NCBI GenBank assembly: GCA_034509735.1
Contig: JACGWO010000006.1
Location: 2,743,001 to 2,807,000 of the forward strand
DNA from: Sesamum alatum
Lineage: Eukaryota; Streptophyta; Magnoliopsida; Lamiales; Pedaliaceae
Direction of reading: 5' to 3'
DNA: 64,000 nucleotides
A model generated the notes under the pieces. The model saw nothing but the letters and a program-made list of their open reading frames with translations. It did no database searches and was not told the origin of the DNA. Below, one piece after another: positions 38,755 through 51,665 of this stretch (positions are counted from its first letter, which is position 1; each line of letters starts with the position of its first letter). The position numbers and the translations under genes are program-made.

Positions 38755-38764
38755 GCCACGTGGC
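38755..38764. promoter_or_regulatory. G-box / ABRE-like palindrome upstream of AOX2
   Basis: GCCACGTGGC is a perfect 10-bp palindrome with the CACGTG core, about 340 bp before the AOX2 start. A second ACGT core (CCACGTCAT) lies at 38946-38954 and a TATA-like ttataatta near 38975. bZIP and bHLH factors bind such cores; whether they act here is inference. Confidence 0.5.
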
Positions 38765-39101
38765 GGTCAGGCAGAAGACGACACGTTGCTACCCCTGCGA
38801 CCGCTCACACCATGTAAACTTTTTTGGGTTCCAAACATTGATTCAGGTAATAGGGAAGGGCATTTACGTCCTTTTACTAGCAGTCAATGCAACCGTCACA
38901 TTGATAAATAACTCAAACTCCCGTGCACCTACCAGGAACGTCTTACCACGTCATCCAAGTGCCTCCTCGACGGGGTTATAATTATCTGGTTCAGCAAACA
39001 CCGGGCTCAGCAGATTCTTTTTCTCCTCTGCAAGCCGCCACTTCAATTATTCCAGATCTCTCGGGAGAATTGAAGCTTGTGTTCGTGGTGAAGTAACGGA
39101 A

Positions 39102-41668
39102 ATGAACTACTTGGTGGCCAGATCGGCGATGAAGCGCGCGATCGCCGGCGGTAACTGCGGCCGCTACGTGTCGTCGTATGTCGCGGCGGCGGGGGTACGT
39201 GCGTTGACGCCGTTGGATGTGTCGGCGGCGGCGGCTGGGGTGGAGGGGCGTGGGTTGAGTATGGTGTTGATAGGGTGGAGGCGGATGATGAGCACTGCGG
39301 CGGAGCCTTCTTCGACGTCGGGGTTGGCGGAGAGGGACGATAAGAGTAAGAGCGTGGCGACGGGGAAGGAGGAGAAAGGTGACGTGGTGGTTTCGAGCTA
39401 CTGGGGCATTTCGAGACCTAGAGTGACCAGAGAAGATGGCACGGAGTGGCCTTGGAACTGCTTCATGGTAAAATAATCATATGATCATATGCACATAATA
39501 CATGTGTCGGTGGAATGCTATGTATATTCTCTCTTTCTCTCGCTCTGTTTTTGTACTGATTATGATAAATATGTCCTACAGTGATGGATGCATCTGTTTA
39601 TGTGTCCTATCCGAATTCTCCATACATCGGTGAAGTGTTTTCTGTTTCTCCGAATTCTTCGTGATACTTTTGACTATATTGGTTGGGAGAATAAGTCTCA
39701 CCGTTGCTTCATGTTGAAATAACGATAGATGATTTTTCTGAATTGTCAAAACAGTTTAGGAGTCTGAAGCTCCCTTTAGTTGGGATGGTGGATAAAATAT
39801 ACCTGCGACTTAAAATCAGCATGGAATTGCATGTGAAATTGATCCATGATAGACGGTTGTTGTTAAGTAACGTGAGGTAGATGCTTAGTTTGAAACAGAG
39901 CCGGGAGTTTTGGTGTGCAGATTTCTGTCTTGGGACGGTTAATTGTGTTGGTAGGAGTGTGCGTCGCTCAATTTGATCTAACCAGCAGAAAGGGTGCCAA
40001 CTTTTTGGAGATATGCAATGGTGTTGGAAGCAGCTCGATATAGGATTCTATGTTAGAACAGTCAGCACTACAAGTTTAGTTTTGTGCTGAAATTGATTTT
40101 GTGTTGAGCAATTGTTATGTCCTATAACATCTTTCGATTTGCAGTGGCTGTCTGACAGCCACACGCCATGATCTGGACTTGAGGTAGGCTGCAAATTTGT
40201 TTTTGTATTGTTTTTAAAATATATGAAGATGTCAAATAGCCGTCTGAATAGGACATGATGGCTTCTAATCGTTTGGTCTTGTAAGGACCTGCAATAGTAA
40301 TAAAACCATATTTCTGTGGTTGTTTGGCAACCTCAACTCTTGTCCCTTTGATCATGCAGCCATGGGAGACTTATCGGCCAGACTTATCGATCGATCTTAC
40401 CAAGCACCATGTTCCGAAGACATTTATTGACAAAGTAGCATATCGGACTGTGAAACTTCTTCGAATTCCGACAGATATATTTTTCCAGGTTTGTTATCTT
40501 GGTACCTCCACTTTTTTGCTTGTTCTCATGTGATGGATGCCGTTTCGCTAGTGTGCTATTTCCCTAAATATGTGAGGATTAGTATCTTGTTCTGATTTTT
40601 TCACGAACTTGTATGTCTGTCGCAATATAGCCACACCTCACTTCCAAATATAGTAAGATAATCCTAAGATGGATTCAGCCGAATAGATGAAAACCTGGTC
40701 AAGTTGGCCTATTGAGCATATTTCCCTTATTCCTGCTTCACTATACTGATTGTTAGCTAATCTATTTTGATTACATTTTGTCTACCAATGAATTAAACTT
40801 GGCTGAGCTTTATTTATTCGATTCATTATATCTAATATATGGGATTATTTTGCAGAGGCGGTATGGGTGCCGTGCGATGATGCTTGAAACTGTGGCAGGT
40901 GTTCCAGGTATGGTGGGAGGAATGCTGTTGCATCTAAGGTCTCTGCGCAAGTTTGAGCAGAGTGGTGGTTGGATTAAAGCATTGCTTGAAGAAGCTGAAA
41001 ATGAGAGGATGCATTTGATGACCATGGTAGAGCTTGTGCAGCCCAAGTGGTATGAGAGACTGCTGGTGCTCACTGTTCAGGGAGTCTTCTTCAATGCCTT
41101 CTTTGTACTTTACTTGCTGTCTCCCAAACTGGCTCATAGAGTTGTTGGTTATTTAGAAGAAGAGGCCATACATTCATATACTGAGTTCTTGAAGGATATC
41201 GACAGCGGTGCAATTGAAAATGTCCCTGCTCCTGCTATTGCAATAGACTACTGGAGGCTTCCTAAAGATGCAACTCTGAAGGATGTCATCACTGTCATCC
41301 GAGCTGATGAAGCTCATCACCGAGATGTCAACCATTTTGCTTCTGTGAGTTCCCCTCATAATCTTGAATTCTCTTCTTTCTTGATGTCTATGATGTTATC
41401 CTTTGAGATGGCTAACACAACTGCATGCTTGGTCCTGTTTTTAGTATTTCATCATCTTTTATTTCATATTTAATACACCCTCTTGCTTCTTTCAATCTCA
41501 AGCTCACCAAAGGGCTGCACAAATGAAATGATTATAGAAAATCATTGATGCTATATATATTTATTGGATTGGATGAAATAATGAGTTGTATTGTAATCTA
41601 ATGTGCAGGATATTCACTTCCAGGGGAAGGAATTAAGAGATGCACCAGCTCCTATTGGATATCATTAA
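39102..41668 (+). CDS. AOX2: alternative oxidase, AOX2 type
   Basis: AOX oxidises ubiquinol and reduces O2 to water in the inner mitochondrial membrane, bypassing complexes III and IV. The classical four exons are 39102-39467, 40360-40488, 40856-41344 and 41609-41668, 1044 bases, a clean 347-residue frame. Residues 1-60 are Arg/Ala/Ser-rich, as in a mitochondrial targeting peptide. Di-iron ligands are all present: Glu176 in MLETV, ENERMH (Glu215, His218), LEEEAIHSY, and [11 protein letters not shown]. CysI, the redox regulatory Cys, is Cys120 in WPWNCFM. The CysII position is Leu192 ([11 protein letters not shown]). That Leu, [11 protein letters not shown] and the place next to CAMTA agree with Arabidopsis AOX2 as I remember it. 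The protein ends with the usual APIGYH. ACGT elements lie upstream. Confidence 0.96.
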
Positions 41669-43464
41669 AGTCTGTTCATATGCTACATTAGTTAAAAAGA
41701 GCATGGTTAGTAGTCTGTATATGCCAATAAAACTTGCTTATTCATGTTTTATGTGGCACTACTATGTTCTGATCGTTGGGTACATAGTTAAGAGGTATTT
41801 CATGTGGTCTAATATGTGCATGAAACAAGCCACAATAAAGTGAAATTAATGGGATTGCTTTCACTTGATATCGTATCTCATTTCAATTTAAAAAAAAAAT
41901 AAAAATGAAATGAATTTAGACAATATGGGAAAGTTTTTAAATTTGTATTTGAATATAAGGATAAAAATATAACGATAATAATTGATGTAATGTATAAACA
42001 AATATTAGAGAAGAAATGAGATAGCCATCCATAATCCATCCCGATAAAGGATGTTTGGGTGATCAACGATGTCTTAGCATGGTGGTTAAGTCGTAGGTCC
42101 TATGAATAAGTTTGATATCATGAATTAGAGTTTCAGCAAATGTACATGTGTTTGTCTCTAGAGATGGCAACAGGACGGGTTTGGTACGAGTTTGCGAACA
42201 CCTGAGACCCATCCCCCCAAGAACACCCCGAACCCAGGACCCATCGGGATGGACCGGTTAGTATTTTTAAAATATTAAAAAAATATATCTTTAAAAAATA
42301 ATATTACCATTATTTTATAAATATGAGACAATAATAATATTGAAAAGTTAACATACTTTTTTATAAATTTATATGTGCATGTTTTAGCCTTGAAATATTA
42401 AAAGTTTTAGAAATTATGCTAGTTATATAAATATTGAAATGTTTATAAAGTATTTATATCATTATTTTAAGTTATAAAATTAGTAAGCTTGTCTTATATA
42501 TTAAGTGTAACTAAATAATACATATTTTAATTATATAATTATTTATTGAAACACCGATGTAATTATGTAATTTTTGCTTCGGATGTTTCGGTGGATCCTT
42601 GTGTTTATTTTATTCGAAACTTAAACCTCTCTACAATAGGCAATAATTGTATAAACTTTTGGAAGTTTTACTATGAGTTCGTATTTGATCAGAATTACTA
42701 TTAACTTTTAAACTCGAATAATTTGAAGTGTAGGACAGGACCGTCCTTCTGGCCAAACTAAACCTTAAAAAACATAACATTTATCATAATTATAAATACT
42801 CTCTCATTACATAAAAAGTTACCAATACCTTTTAAAATTAACGACTATCGAACAAATACCTCTACAATAAGTCGTCACAAGGGAGTATTTGTTAAACAAT
42901 CATTATTTCAAGAGGGTATTTGTAATTTTATAAGTAAAAAAATATTTGTAATTACAATAAATATCAAATGTGCTCAATTGTAATTTACTCGAAAAGCATA
43001 ACAATTCAAGAGTGGCACATTACACCATTTCCACCTGAACGTCGAGCTACTCAACTCACAGGAACGCTTTCCTACCTTTAACCCATGCATACAAGTTACA
43101 TGAACACGATTTTTCACTTTTAACCATAAAAACCGGGAGAGACGATATTAATGATTAAAAATCATAGTAAACGAAACAAAATTGCACTTTTGAAGATCAC
43201 GTTCATATAAATAAGTTAACAAAAACACCTCCGACTACCGGTATATGATATTTTTCTTCAAAACAAGAAATAGCACTGAGATTTACAAAATTCTCCAATG
43301 CATCATCTAAGGAGCATCCAAGAACCTGAATGTATAACATACCTGGATCCCATGTCAAAACCTACCGGCGGATGCAAAAGTATGACTAGTTGTTCCTCAA
43401 CCAGTTAGATAGCCAGATTCATGTCCAATTTCGTGTTATAGAATTCGATACGTAATCCAAAAGC
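41669..43464. other. tail-to-tail spacer AOX2/KUP7
   Basis: A hAT-like end (AGAGATGGCAACAGGACGGG) begins at about 42162, followed by AT-rich sequence to about 42740 without a clear second end. From 42770 to 43005 there is a remnant of the 'aattataaatactc' MITE family with poorly preserved inverted arms. No gene is seen; the KUP7 3' UTR should lie near the right edge. Confidence 0.5.
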
Positions 43465-46400
43465 TCAGACCATGTAAGTCATGCCCACCTGTATCAGATT
43501 TGAGTGCGGCACACTCAAATTTGCAGTCCCCCTCCTGGAGTTCTTTCTCAAGAATGCATAAAAATAATTAATAACGAGCTTCTTAATGAACCAAGAATCC
43601 TTCCTTGCCCTAATATCTCCATGGCCGATAAGATATACGAACCCAGACTCCTTTGCCTTGCGTATGAAAGACAGCTCCTTCTCCAGACTTTGCTCGGCAT
43701 TAAAAGCGATCTCATCAGTGGAGGTCTCTGGCTTCTGTTCTTCTGACATGCTTGCTTGTGGAATGAACTTGCTTGTATCATTGAACTCGGCTAGGAGAGG
43801 GACAGCAAGTGAATAAACGCTCCCATTGGGAGCTACTAGAGTTTTTGATAAAGAATTCTCTTCTTCAGAATCAGACTCGACATCACCATCGCTCTCTAGA
43901 GACCTTTCCTGAGCTTCCCGACGAATGAACTTCTCAAGACTCTCAATCAGCATCCGCTCAAAGATCTGGTGGTTTTCTTTGCGGACATCCTTGTAGCCAT
44001 ATCTGTTGGAGGCAGATTTGGGAAAACAATTAACTGCACCTCATCTTAAAGTTCTTGAAACATAGAGGTCTAATGTTCTATGTCTAATCCCATAAAGAGG
44101 ATGTAAGGTTTTGAATATGCTGAGATGTTTTTATGGATACGACATGGTAGGGATATGTTTTTGGGATAACATACGAAGACTGATTTCGATGTTCCATATC
44201 TCCTTATTCTATGTGTCCAGTGACAAATTTAGAATATGTTTGTTCTTATATTATACAGCAGTCACTCTAACTATGAAATAAACAAATATATTGGTACAAT
44301 GTACATGATATTGTACACATCACTTTGTGAAAATCATTTTGAAATAGCATTTAAGAGATAATATTATAAGATTTAGTGCCAATAAAATGTGAACTAATTT
44401 ATTTTCAGTTGCATGAATACTCCAACGCTCTATATATAACAGCTTCTCATTAAGTAATTTAGTTAGAAATTTTTTTCTTTAGTTATTACTCCACATGAAA
44501 AATGGAAATATAAATAGGGAATGAGAAAAATAGGCAACATATAATGCTGAATTTAGCATCCACGAGATTCATACAACAAAATGATATTATCTTACAATCG
44601 GCCAGTACAATGTTGAAAACTTGACACAATGGTCTTTGTAATTTCAAAAAGGGGAAGGTATACTCTATAATTATACTAACTCCAGGGAGAAGTTTTTGTA
44701 ATTAAACCCTAAATTTTATTACACAAAAGATTGCATTTTAAGGTATCCAGTCTTCTAATTGACAATATTTTACTTTCTAAAGATAGTAGGTGGGCGGATT
44801 AGTTGGATCACATATGCATCAAAACCAACAACAAAACCGTCCCCATGAATATCATAAACTATGCTATGAAATACTAACTCAACAAACTGAAAAGACATGA
44901 TATTTTGTCTTTCCACAGCAAACTTTGAAATACTCACATCTCCAGTTCAAATATGTGAAGCCTATCTCACTTACTATATAAATTCAGAAAATTGCTTCGT
45001 ATTGGGCTCAAGACTTAGACATGGTAAGGTTAAGGACAGCAAACAGAGCGTAATATAAGGCAGTAAAATTTAGGAGACTTACCTGGCAACACAACGAAAT
45101 ATGTGGTAGCTTCTGGGGCAGACTCGCCTGAACAGAAATCTTTCACTTTGAGGTACAAAAGATACTGGAACATACTTTATACATACAAATATGATCATTG
45201 AGTGCACAGCAGGTAGAGTCGTAAGAAAATGTCCAAATATTGCAGGTACCCCCTTGGCTAGCTCATTGTAAAGCAAGCCAATTCCAGGAGCCCTAACTGT
45301 GCCTAGGTTCGGACCCAATTTCCGAAGCAAATCCATCGACATCTTTTTCTGCACCTCTGTCTGATACTTTAGCCTGCTCCCGTAGTTCCAGATATACATT
45401 ATTATAAATATGATAATAGTAAACACCAGTATGATCCAACTTCCATCTCCCACACTCCATAAAACTGAAGAAAAGAAAGTCAACTCCAACCCCAAGAAAA
45501 TAAATGCAAAACTCAGCACGATAAGAATATTTATCTGCCATATAAGAAGCATCACAAGAGTTACTAAGGTTGTTGTCATCATCATGACTCCGAGCTCAGC
45601 AATGCCTGTAAAAAAGAATTGATCTCAGACCACAAAAAGCCTGCCTAATTCTGTTCTACAAAGGCATTGGTATTACAGAGAAATATATGGCAGAATGAGC
45701 ATAAAGTAGTGAACTATGTCCATAACAAACATAATCTTCGTTTTCCTGCTGCTCATTATCAGGTGAAATTCACCACAATAGTGACAAGATACCACTATAG
45801 TCTTAGCCAACTGGATCGTATAAGGTGTTTTGTTGGCATGCACACATCCAAGGCCTATCCTAGATGCATGTGAGAAACTACCAAATTTATAAATGTATAA
45901 GATGTAACTTTAAATGAAACAGACAAAACCTAGGTAGCCCCGATGAACCAAACTTCGGAGAGAATTAACAAGAGAATTACCATATGCATTTCCAATCTCA
46001 TAAATATTTGAGATACTGCAGACTAAAGCCAGGGTTAGAGCCAGTAGAAACCAATTCATAACTGGAATATAAATTTGGCCCATGAACTTCCTCGACGTAT
46101 GTATAATTTTAAGACGAGGAAAGCAACCAAGTGCTGTTGATTGTTTAATGCATGAGAAAGTAGCTGTAGTCATAGTTCTACTAGCAATCAAAGCAGCGAC
46201 ATTGGCTATGAGGAAGATAGGCCAGAAAGCTCCACCTGCAGTAAAAGAAACCCTGAATCATCATTCTCCCATTCAAACAAATATCATAAAAAGAGACTGG
46301 AGTCTCGAATGAAGAAGGCAGAAACATACAGCATTAGCTAGCCAAATGTAGACAGTTCAGATATGCCATCAACCTTCTTAATTTAACATTAAAGGATTAA

Positions 46401-49400
46401 GTACATCAGAGTCATAAAAAGAAAATTTTATTACTTGGAACAGAAGCGAAGAACGCCTGTGTTGTGTCAGCATGGTTCTCCATAAGATAAGCAGCTTGAC
46501 CCAGGTAACCCAATAGAAGACAAGGTAATACAAGAAACACAAAGGTAAGCTGCAGCAACCAAGTCAAGTAGTTGGTAAGAAAAAATTGTAAAAGCAAAGA
46601 CACAGTGTTCTCTTAATCAAACAACAAAAACAAAAGGAAGAACTGCTAAGGCTTACTGCTTACCTGCACTGATCTCACGGAAAAATAGCAGAGATCTGCG
46701 AACATTGCCTCAGAACCTGAGTCATATAACTGATGATCAGAAATCAATCAGATGGAATGCTTTTGTATAAATTACTAAGAGAAAAAATTAAAGATAACAG
46801 CTAAAAGTATTATATTTCTGGTGAACTAACATAGATAGGCAGTTCTACTTCTGGCATGCAAATGCCAAAGTTCAGTTTTAGAAACTAAATCATTTAAAAA
46901 AGGACAAGTGACAACATTAACTGACGGGGACTCTGCCAGTGTGCACAGAAATAAATGTTTGCATAAACTATTTCAGTTTTGACAATGAAAGTTGATTGGG
47001 ACCTCTTTAAGAACAAGACAATCAGAGGGCCAAAAAGTGCCCTATCACAAGGAACTGTAAGGTAGCAGAACTGGAAAATTTAAACCACATAGAAAGTTCG
47101 GCTTCTCCACAAAAAGACGGATGCATTAGTTCATGAATGTCTGATCACTTGTTAAGCATAGTCCTGGAGGAGTTCTTACACATATATATGCTAAGAAAGC
47201 AGAAAATAATATCCAATCCAAGTTATTGTGCATAGAAGTCGTATAAAGAGTAAGGGAAAACAACTCATCGTAAGAAAACCCAGTTACATAAATGGATTTG
47301 GAACGATGTCACAACAGAAAGCTGACACCAAGTAGACTACTAGAGAGAATATAAGAACGGATAACTTAAGCAAATTCTAAGAGTGTCTTATTAAGGTAGA
47401 AAAAGTAAGAAACAGGAAAATGAAACAACAAATGCTACTGCAGAATTACCTGTAGCACAAAGAAGGCAGCCACCAAGGGAATACCAGGCCTTGGTTGAAT
47501 TGCGCTTAAAGAAATGATAGATATGAATTGGATTAAATGCCTGGAAAACTCTACTGTCATATTTGATAATGTTGTATATACCAATGCCCCCAAGAGAACA
47601 AAACCACAGGAACAAGGCAGGACCAACAATAAGCCCCACTTTACTTGTTCCATACCTCTGTACACTGAACAAAACTATAAGACATGCAACCGAGATTTTC
47701 ACCACATGGTCTGCAATTCAAAGAAATTTAAAATAAATCAGCTCTTCGTACATCACTAGGAGACATGATTACAGGAATTTCAGATTATGAGATCACATTT
47801 AAAATGTAAATCTACGAATTCGCGGTAACCTCTTGGGTGACACCCAAGTGGGTTTCTGAGCCATTGGATATATGTATGATATTGCCATAAAGTAAAATGA
47901 TGCATCCCCAAGTACAATATAGACGCTCACAACAACACTTGGTGGTACCTGTGAGCAGCAAGATCCTATGATCTCTCAGAGCATTGAGGAAGTGTTAATG
48001 ATTCATAATTACACATATTTTCATTTTGTGTAAGACCTTAATCTATTCCAATCTTATGTAATATGTAGGAGTCAGAGGATTGGCAAGTCACTGATCCAAG
48101 AGGCTGGCCCATTTTGTTGCCTCTCATACTTCAAGAAAGTGCAAATTAGCAAAACCACAAGCAAACATCACAAACCAGAAGAGATTCCACCTTCAAAAAT
48201 CACAAGAGGTGGTTTCCACTGCAATCAAAAGCCATGAGCCTTGGTGTTCACACCATAACTAACTGTAGAAAGAATTAAATACCACCAGACCAGCAACCTA
48301 AATTTTTTAGCAGACACCTTCTCAGATTTCCACAAAAGAGTTTGTACAGAAGCATCTTATGACAGATATTCACGCTTCAGTGACTTAATAGTCAAACTCA
48401 GTTCAATTCAATAAAGCAGTATCTTAAAAATTCCATGGAAGTCAGCTGCATTCTTCTAATCAACTCAAGCAAAGGCCGTCTAAAAGTCAAACCACAATGG
48501 CTTGGATAATTTGAAGTGGCAGCATATTATAAATGATAATGTTATTTATTGACTTAATGTGTTGTGACTACTTTGTCCATGTTAAATTGCCAACGAGTTA
48601 AAGGCCAGACCCATTTTACCCATTTCGTTTTATCTTTGAAGTATTTAACAAGCCAACAACAGTTGGGTACCTGGTCTTTCTTAATATGATGTTAGCTTAC
48701 AGTTGACAAGAGAAAATTTCAATAATAGTAAAACAAATTAAGCAGTTGAAAAATGAGCATAACAGTGCCATATAAATTTTATATTTTCTCGAGTTCATTG
48801 AGTAGAAGAATGTCAAACACCTTGCTTTATCTCTGAAACTCCAATCTTTAAGCCACCAACAGCAGATATAACTGCACAAATGATAGGATTTTAATCAACT
48901 TTAAAGTCCAAATATTAAACAAACATTACAAGAGAAATACATATAGCGACTGTTCTTCCTTTCTTGGTCCAGCAGAGCAGCATATATTCCAAGAATAATA
49001 AAATTTATCTAAGACTGAATTTGCTAAAATGCACCTGACATAGCAGGTGTAACAACACCATCAGCAATCACCATTGAAGTACCAGCGAGAACCAACATGA
49101 GAAGAAGCCTTTTTAGTGTCAGAGAAGCTTCAAGTCTCTCCTTTATTCTCAGTGACCTCTCCAGTTCAGGTGATGGCACCTTCAGTCCGAAGCTCGATAT
49201 ATTAGTATCTGATGGAAGTTGGTTGGGTAGAAGACTAACTTTAGCATGCCTACAGATCAATGAGTACAGAGCAAACGTACCACCTGCAGGGATTTTCCAA
49301 ACAAGAAGTCTGACTCATTTATGCGCTAATGGTGTAAAGCAAAGCCCAGAAGGAGATATACCTTCACCGTCATCATTTGCCCAAAGAACAATAAGGACAT

Positions 49401-50517
49401 ACTTGATAAGTGGAATCAAAATTAACGTGTACAAAACTAGAGACAATGCACCAAGAACATCTTTATTGCTACTGGGTGGTGCCTTGCTGAACATCACACT
49501 GAAAGTATACAATGGACTAGTCCCAACATCACCGAAAACGACACCAAGTGTCTGGAAAGCCAATATGATTCTCCAGCTCAAAGTGATATCCTGCAATTAT
49601 GTTTCAAATCAAGACACCAACACAAGAATTGTGCTTGGGGGGGGGGGGGGGGGTGCAGAAAGATGTATTTCTTTTTCGTGCCAAATATCTAAAAATCTAA
49701 TAAGAGCATAAAGCAAAATGAAATTTCACGGACTTAGTTATATTATCTAAAAACTAGGATAATAGGTCACAGGTGCTGAGTGCTGTAAATTAGTTGGGAT
49801 ATGAGAATGAAACATGAAACTTACAATAATAGAACAAAATGCATCTTTCTGAACAAAGTATGAGGTCGAAAATTCTTGATGAGAGGATTCCCAGAAGTAG
49901 AGTGAACTTCCCCGGTGAAATTTCCATCACAAATAAATCAGGAAAGTGTTTATCAGTCACCAGATTCTTTATGTAAACTAGCTATGTTTATATCCAGTTT
50001 CATGTCAGCATTGGTGAAAGAAGACTAGTAACTTCATCATAATAAGCTCTTATACTCAATCACCCTTTCTTCTTCTCAACTAAGGATCACCAACTTCAAT
50101 CCATAGAACATCACGAAATACACTCCTTTACAGCAAAAAGTACAAGTAAATTTCTTCAAGGACAAAAAAATAAAACGCCACACGTAAAATAACTAGTTAT
50201 GACAGACAAACAAATCAAAGTAAATTAGAGATTTTGGAAACACATAAAGAAAAGAAAGGTACCTCAAAATCATTTCTCTGGACACCGGGAACTTCAAGCG
50301 CCTCAACATCAAACGAATCAATCCTCGGCCCCGTCCGAATCAACCTATGTTCGATATTATCTTCCTCTTCTGAATCCCGCAGCGGCGACCCTCCTCCAAA
50401 ATCTTCTCCGTCGTTGTCCATCTCCGACCCCTCCTCATCCTGATACACCCACCGCGACTCAATCGAATCCATGGACCCCAACCCCACATTTTCCCTCTCC
50501 GATCCCTCCTCCGCCAT
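43465..50517 (-). CDS. KUP7: KUP/HAK/KT potassium transporter, KUP7 type
   Basis: A K+ uptake permease with about 12 membrane segments. Ten exons: 50517-50263, 49590-49362, 49283-49035, 48871-48821, 47710-47450, 46716-46664, 46549-46435, 46235-45981, 45605-45083, 44002-43465. They total 2529 bases, a clean 842-residue frame. The acidic N-terminus (SMDSIESRW, RLIRTGPRIDSFDVEAL) is that of the KUP7 subgroup. The signature GVVFGDVGTSPLYTF is in exon 2, GGIGIYNIIKYD in exon 5, and FRRVCPRSYHIFRCVARYGY leads to the cytosolic tail, which has an acidic patch (DGDVESDSEEE). I chose the start giving MAEEGSE; an in-frame ATG 12 codons upstream (50553, MPVDLSG) is possible. Intron 2 contains a G17 run. 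Confidence 0.95.
49637..49653. repeat. G17 homopolymer in KUP7 intron 2
   Basis: A run of 17 G (C on the gene's strand) lies just inside the intron after the 5' part of exon 2. Its length may not be reliable in the assembly. Confidence 0.9.
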
Positions 50518-50553
50518 CCCTTTACGTACACTTCCGCTTAAGTCTACCGGCAT

Positions 50554-51408
50554 GCATCTAGGGATTTAATATCAAGTGTCCTTTTTTCCAATTTCGCAGT
50601 GAAATTTGATCTATGAAACTGATCTCGCTCCTAGATTTTGGGGCATATCTCTGAAGTGATTTCTGACACCGGTGTCTATAGCATGGGCGTGTGGACATCG
50701 GACGAGCATTGGGGCTTCTTTCTTTCTAGTGTAAATTGCATTTGACCCCTTCAGATATTTGCATATTGGTAATAAGCCCTTTAAAAAGCAAAAAAATCTA
50801 CTTTTCCCCCCTATATCTAGATTGGGTGATTTGGATTTGAGGAAACGTTTGGAGAATAAATTTCAAATGATTTTATTTAAAAATAATTGAAATTTATTAA
50901 CATTTAAAAAAATGTAATTTAATTTTAGAATTGAAAGATTACAAATTTTTTGAATTTGGAATTATCCAGATAAATTTAGATGATTTATTACCGGGTTTTT
51001 AAAAGTACGATTGATATCTATTAATCCTAATGTAGTGTTAGGAAAAGATTTTCCAAAAACTATATACTAAGGCCCCATTTACTTTGATGATCGTATTAAA
51101 TGAATGATAGGATTATCTTGAATTAAATAAATAATAAAAAAACCTCATATTAATTGTAGAGATGTTTACGTACATGTATTATTGAAATCGGATAAATCTG
51201 TCAAATGTTTACTTTGATGAATATACATATTTTTTATTGCTAAATTACACATTAGCCCTTTCAGTACGAATAATAGAAACAACTATTTTCTCCCAAATGT
51301 TGTTTCTATGCCCAAATTTCACACTATAATTTTGAAGAAACTATGCATTTTTCGAGGGAAAATGAAATTGGAGAGTGGAGCGTAAAATAGGTAAGTAATA
51401 TTTTTATA
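50554..51408. other. upstream region of KUP7
   Basis: Promoter side of KUP7. Single MITE-like ends occur at about 50735 (gtaaattgcatttgacccc) and 51240 (aaattacacattagcccttt), both in the same orientation, so they do not pair as one element. No gene is seen. Confidence 0.5.
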
Positions 51409-51633
51409 GGGAAAAATGCATGCTACCCCCTGTGTTATAGAGAATGTGTAAATTATCCCCATATGAAAAAAAAATACCAAATTACCCCCTTATATTTTTA
51501 GGAAAGAAGCAATTTACCCCCTTGGTCCGTGCAGTGTACTTCACGCGCCTACCATGCGACTTTTACTTGATTTTTAAAAATAAAATATTATTTTATATTT
51601 AAATATATTATAATATTTATTTATTTATTTATT

Positions 51634-51665
<32 letters not shown>

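Noticed and set aside
47810..47960. Open minus-strand stretch (VYIVLGDASFYFMAISYIYP) in KUP7 intron 4, considered as an extra exon
   Set aside because: The flanking exons already join in phase to the known KUP sequence and the stretch matches no part of the family.
49097..49711. 204-residue plus-strand frame
   Set aside because: It is the complement of KUP7 exons 2 and 3 and runs into a poly-G tract.
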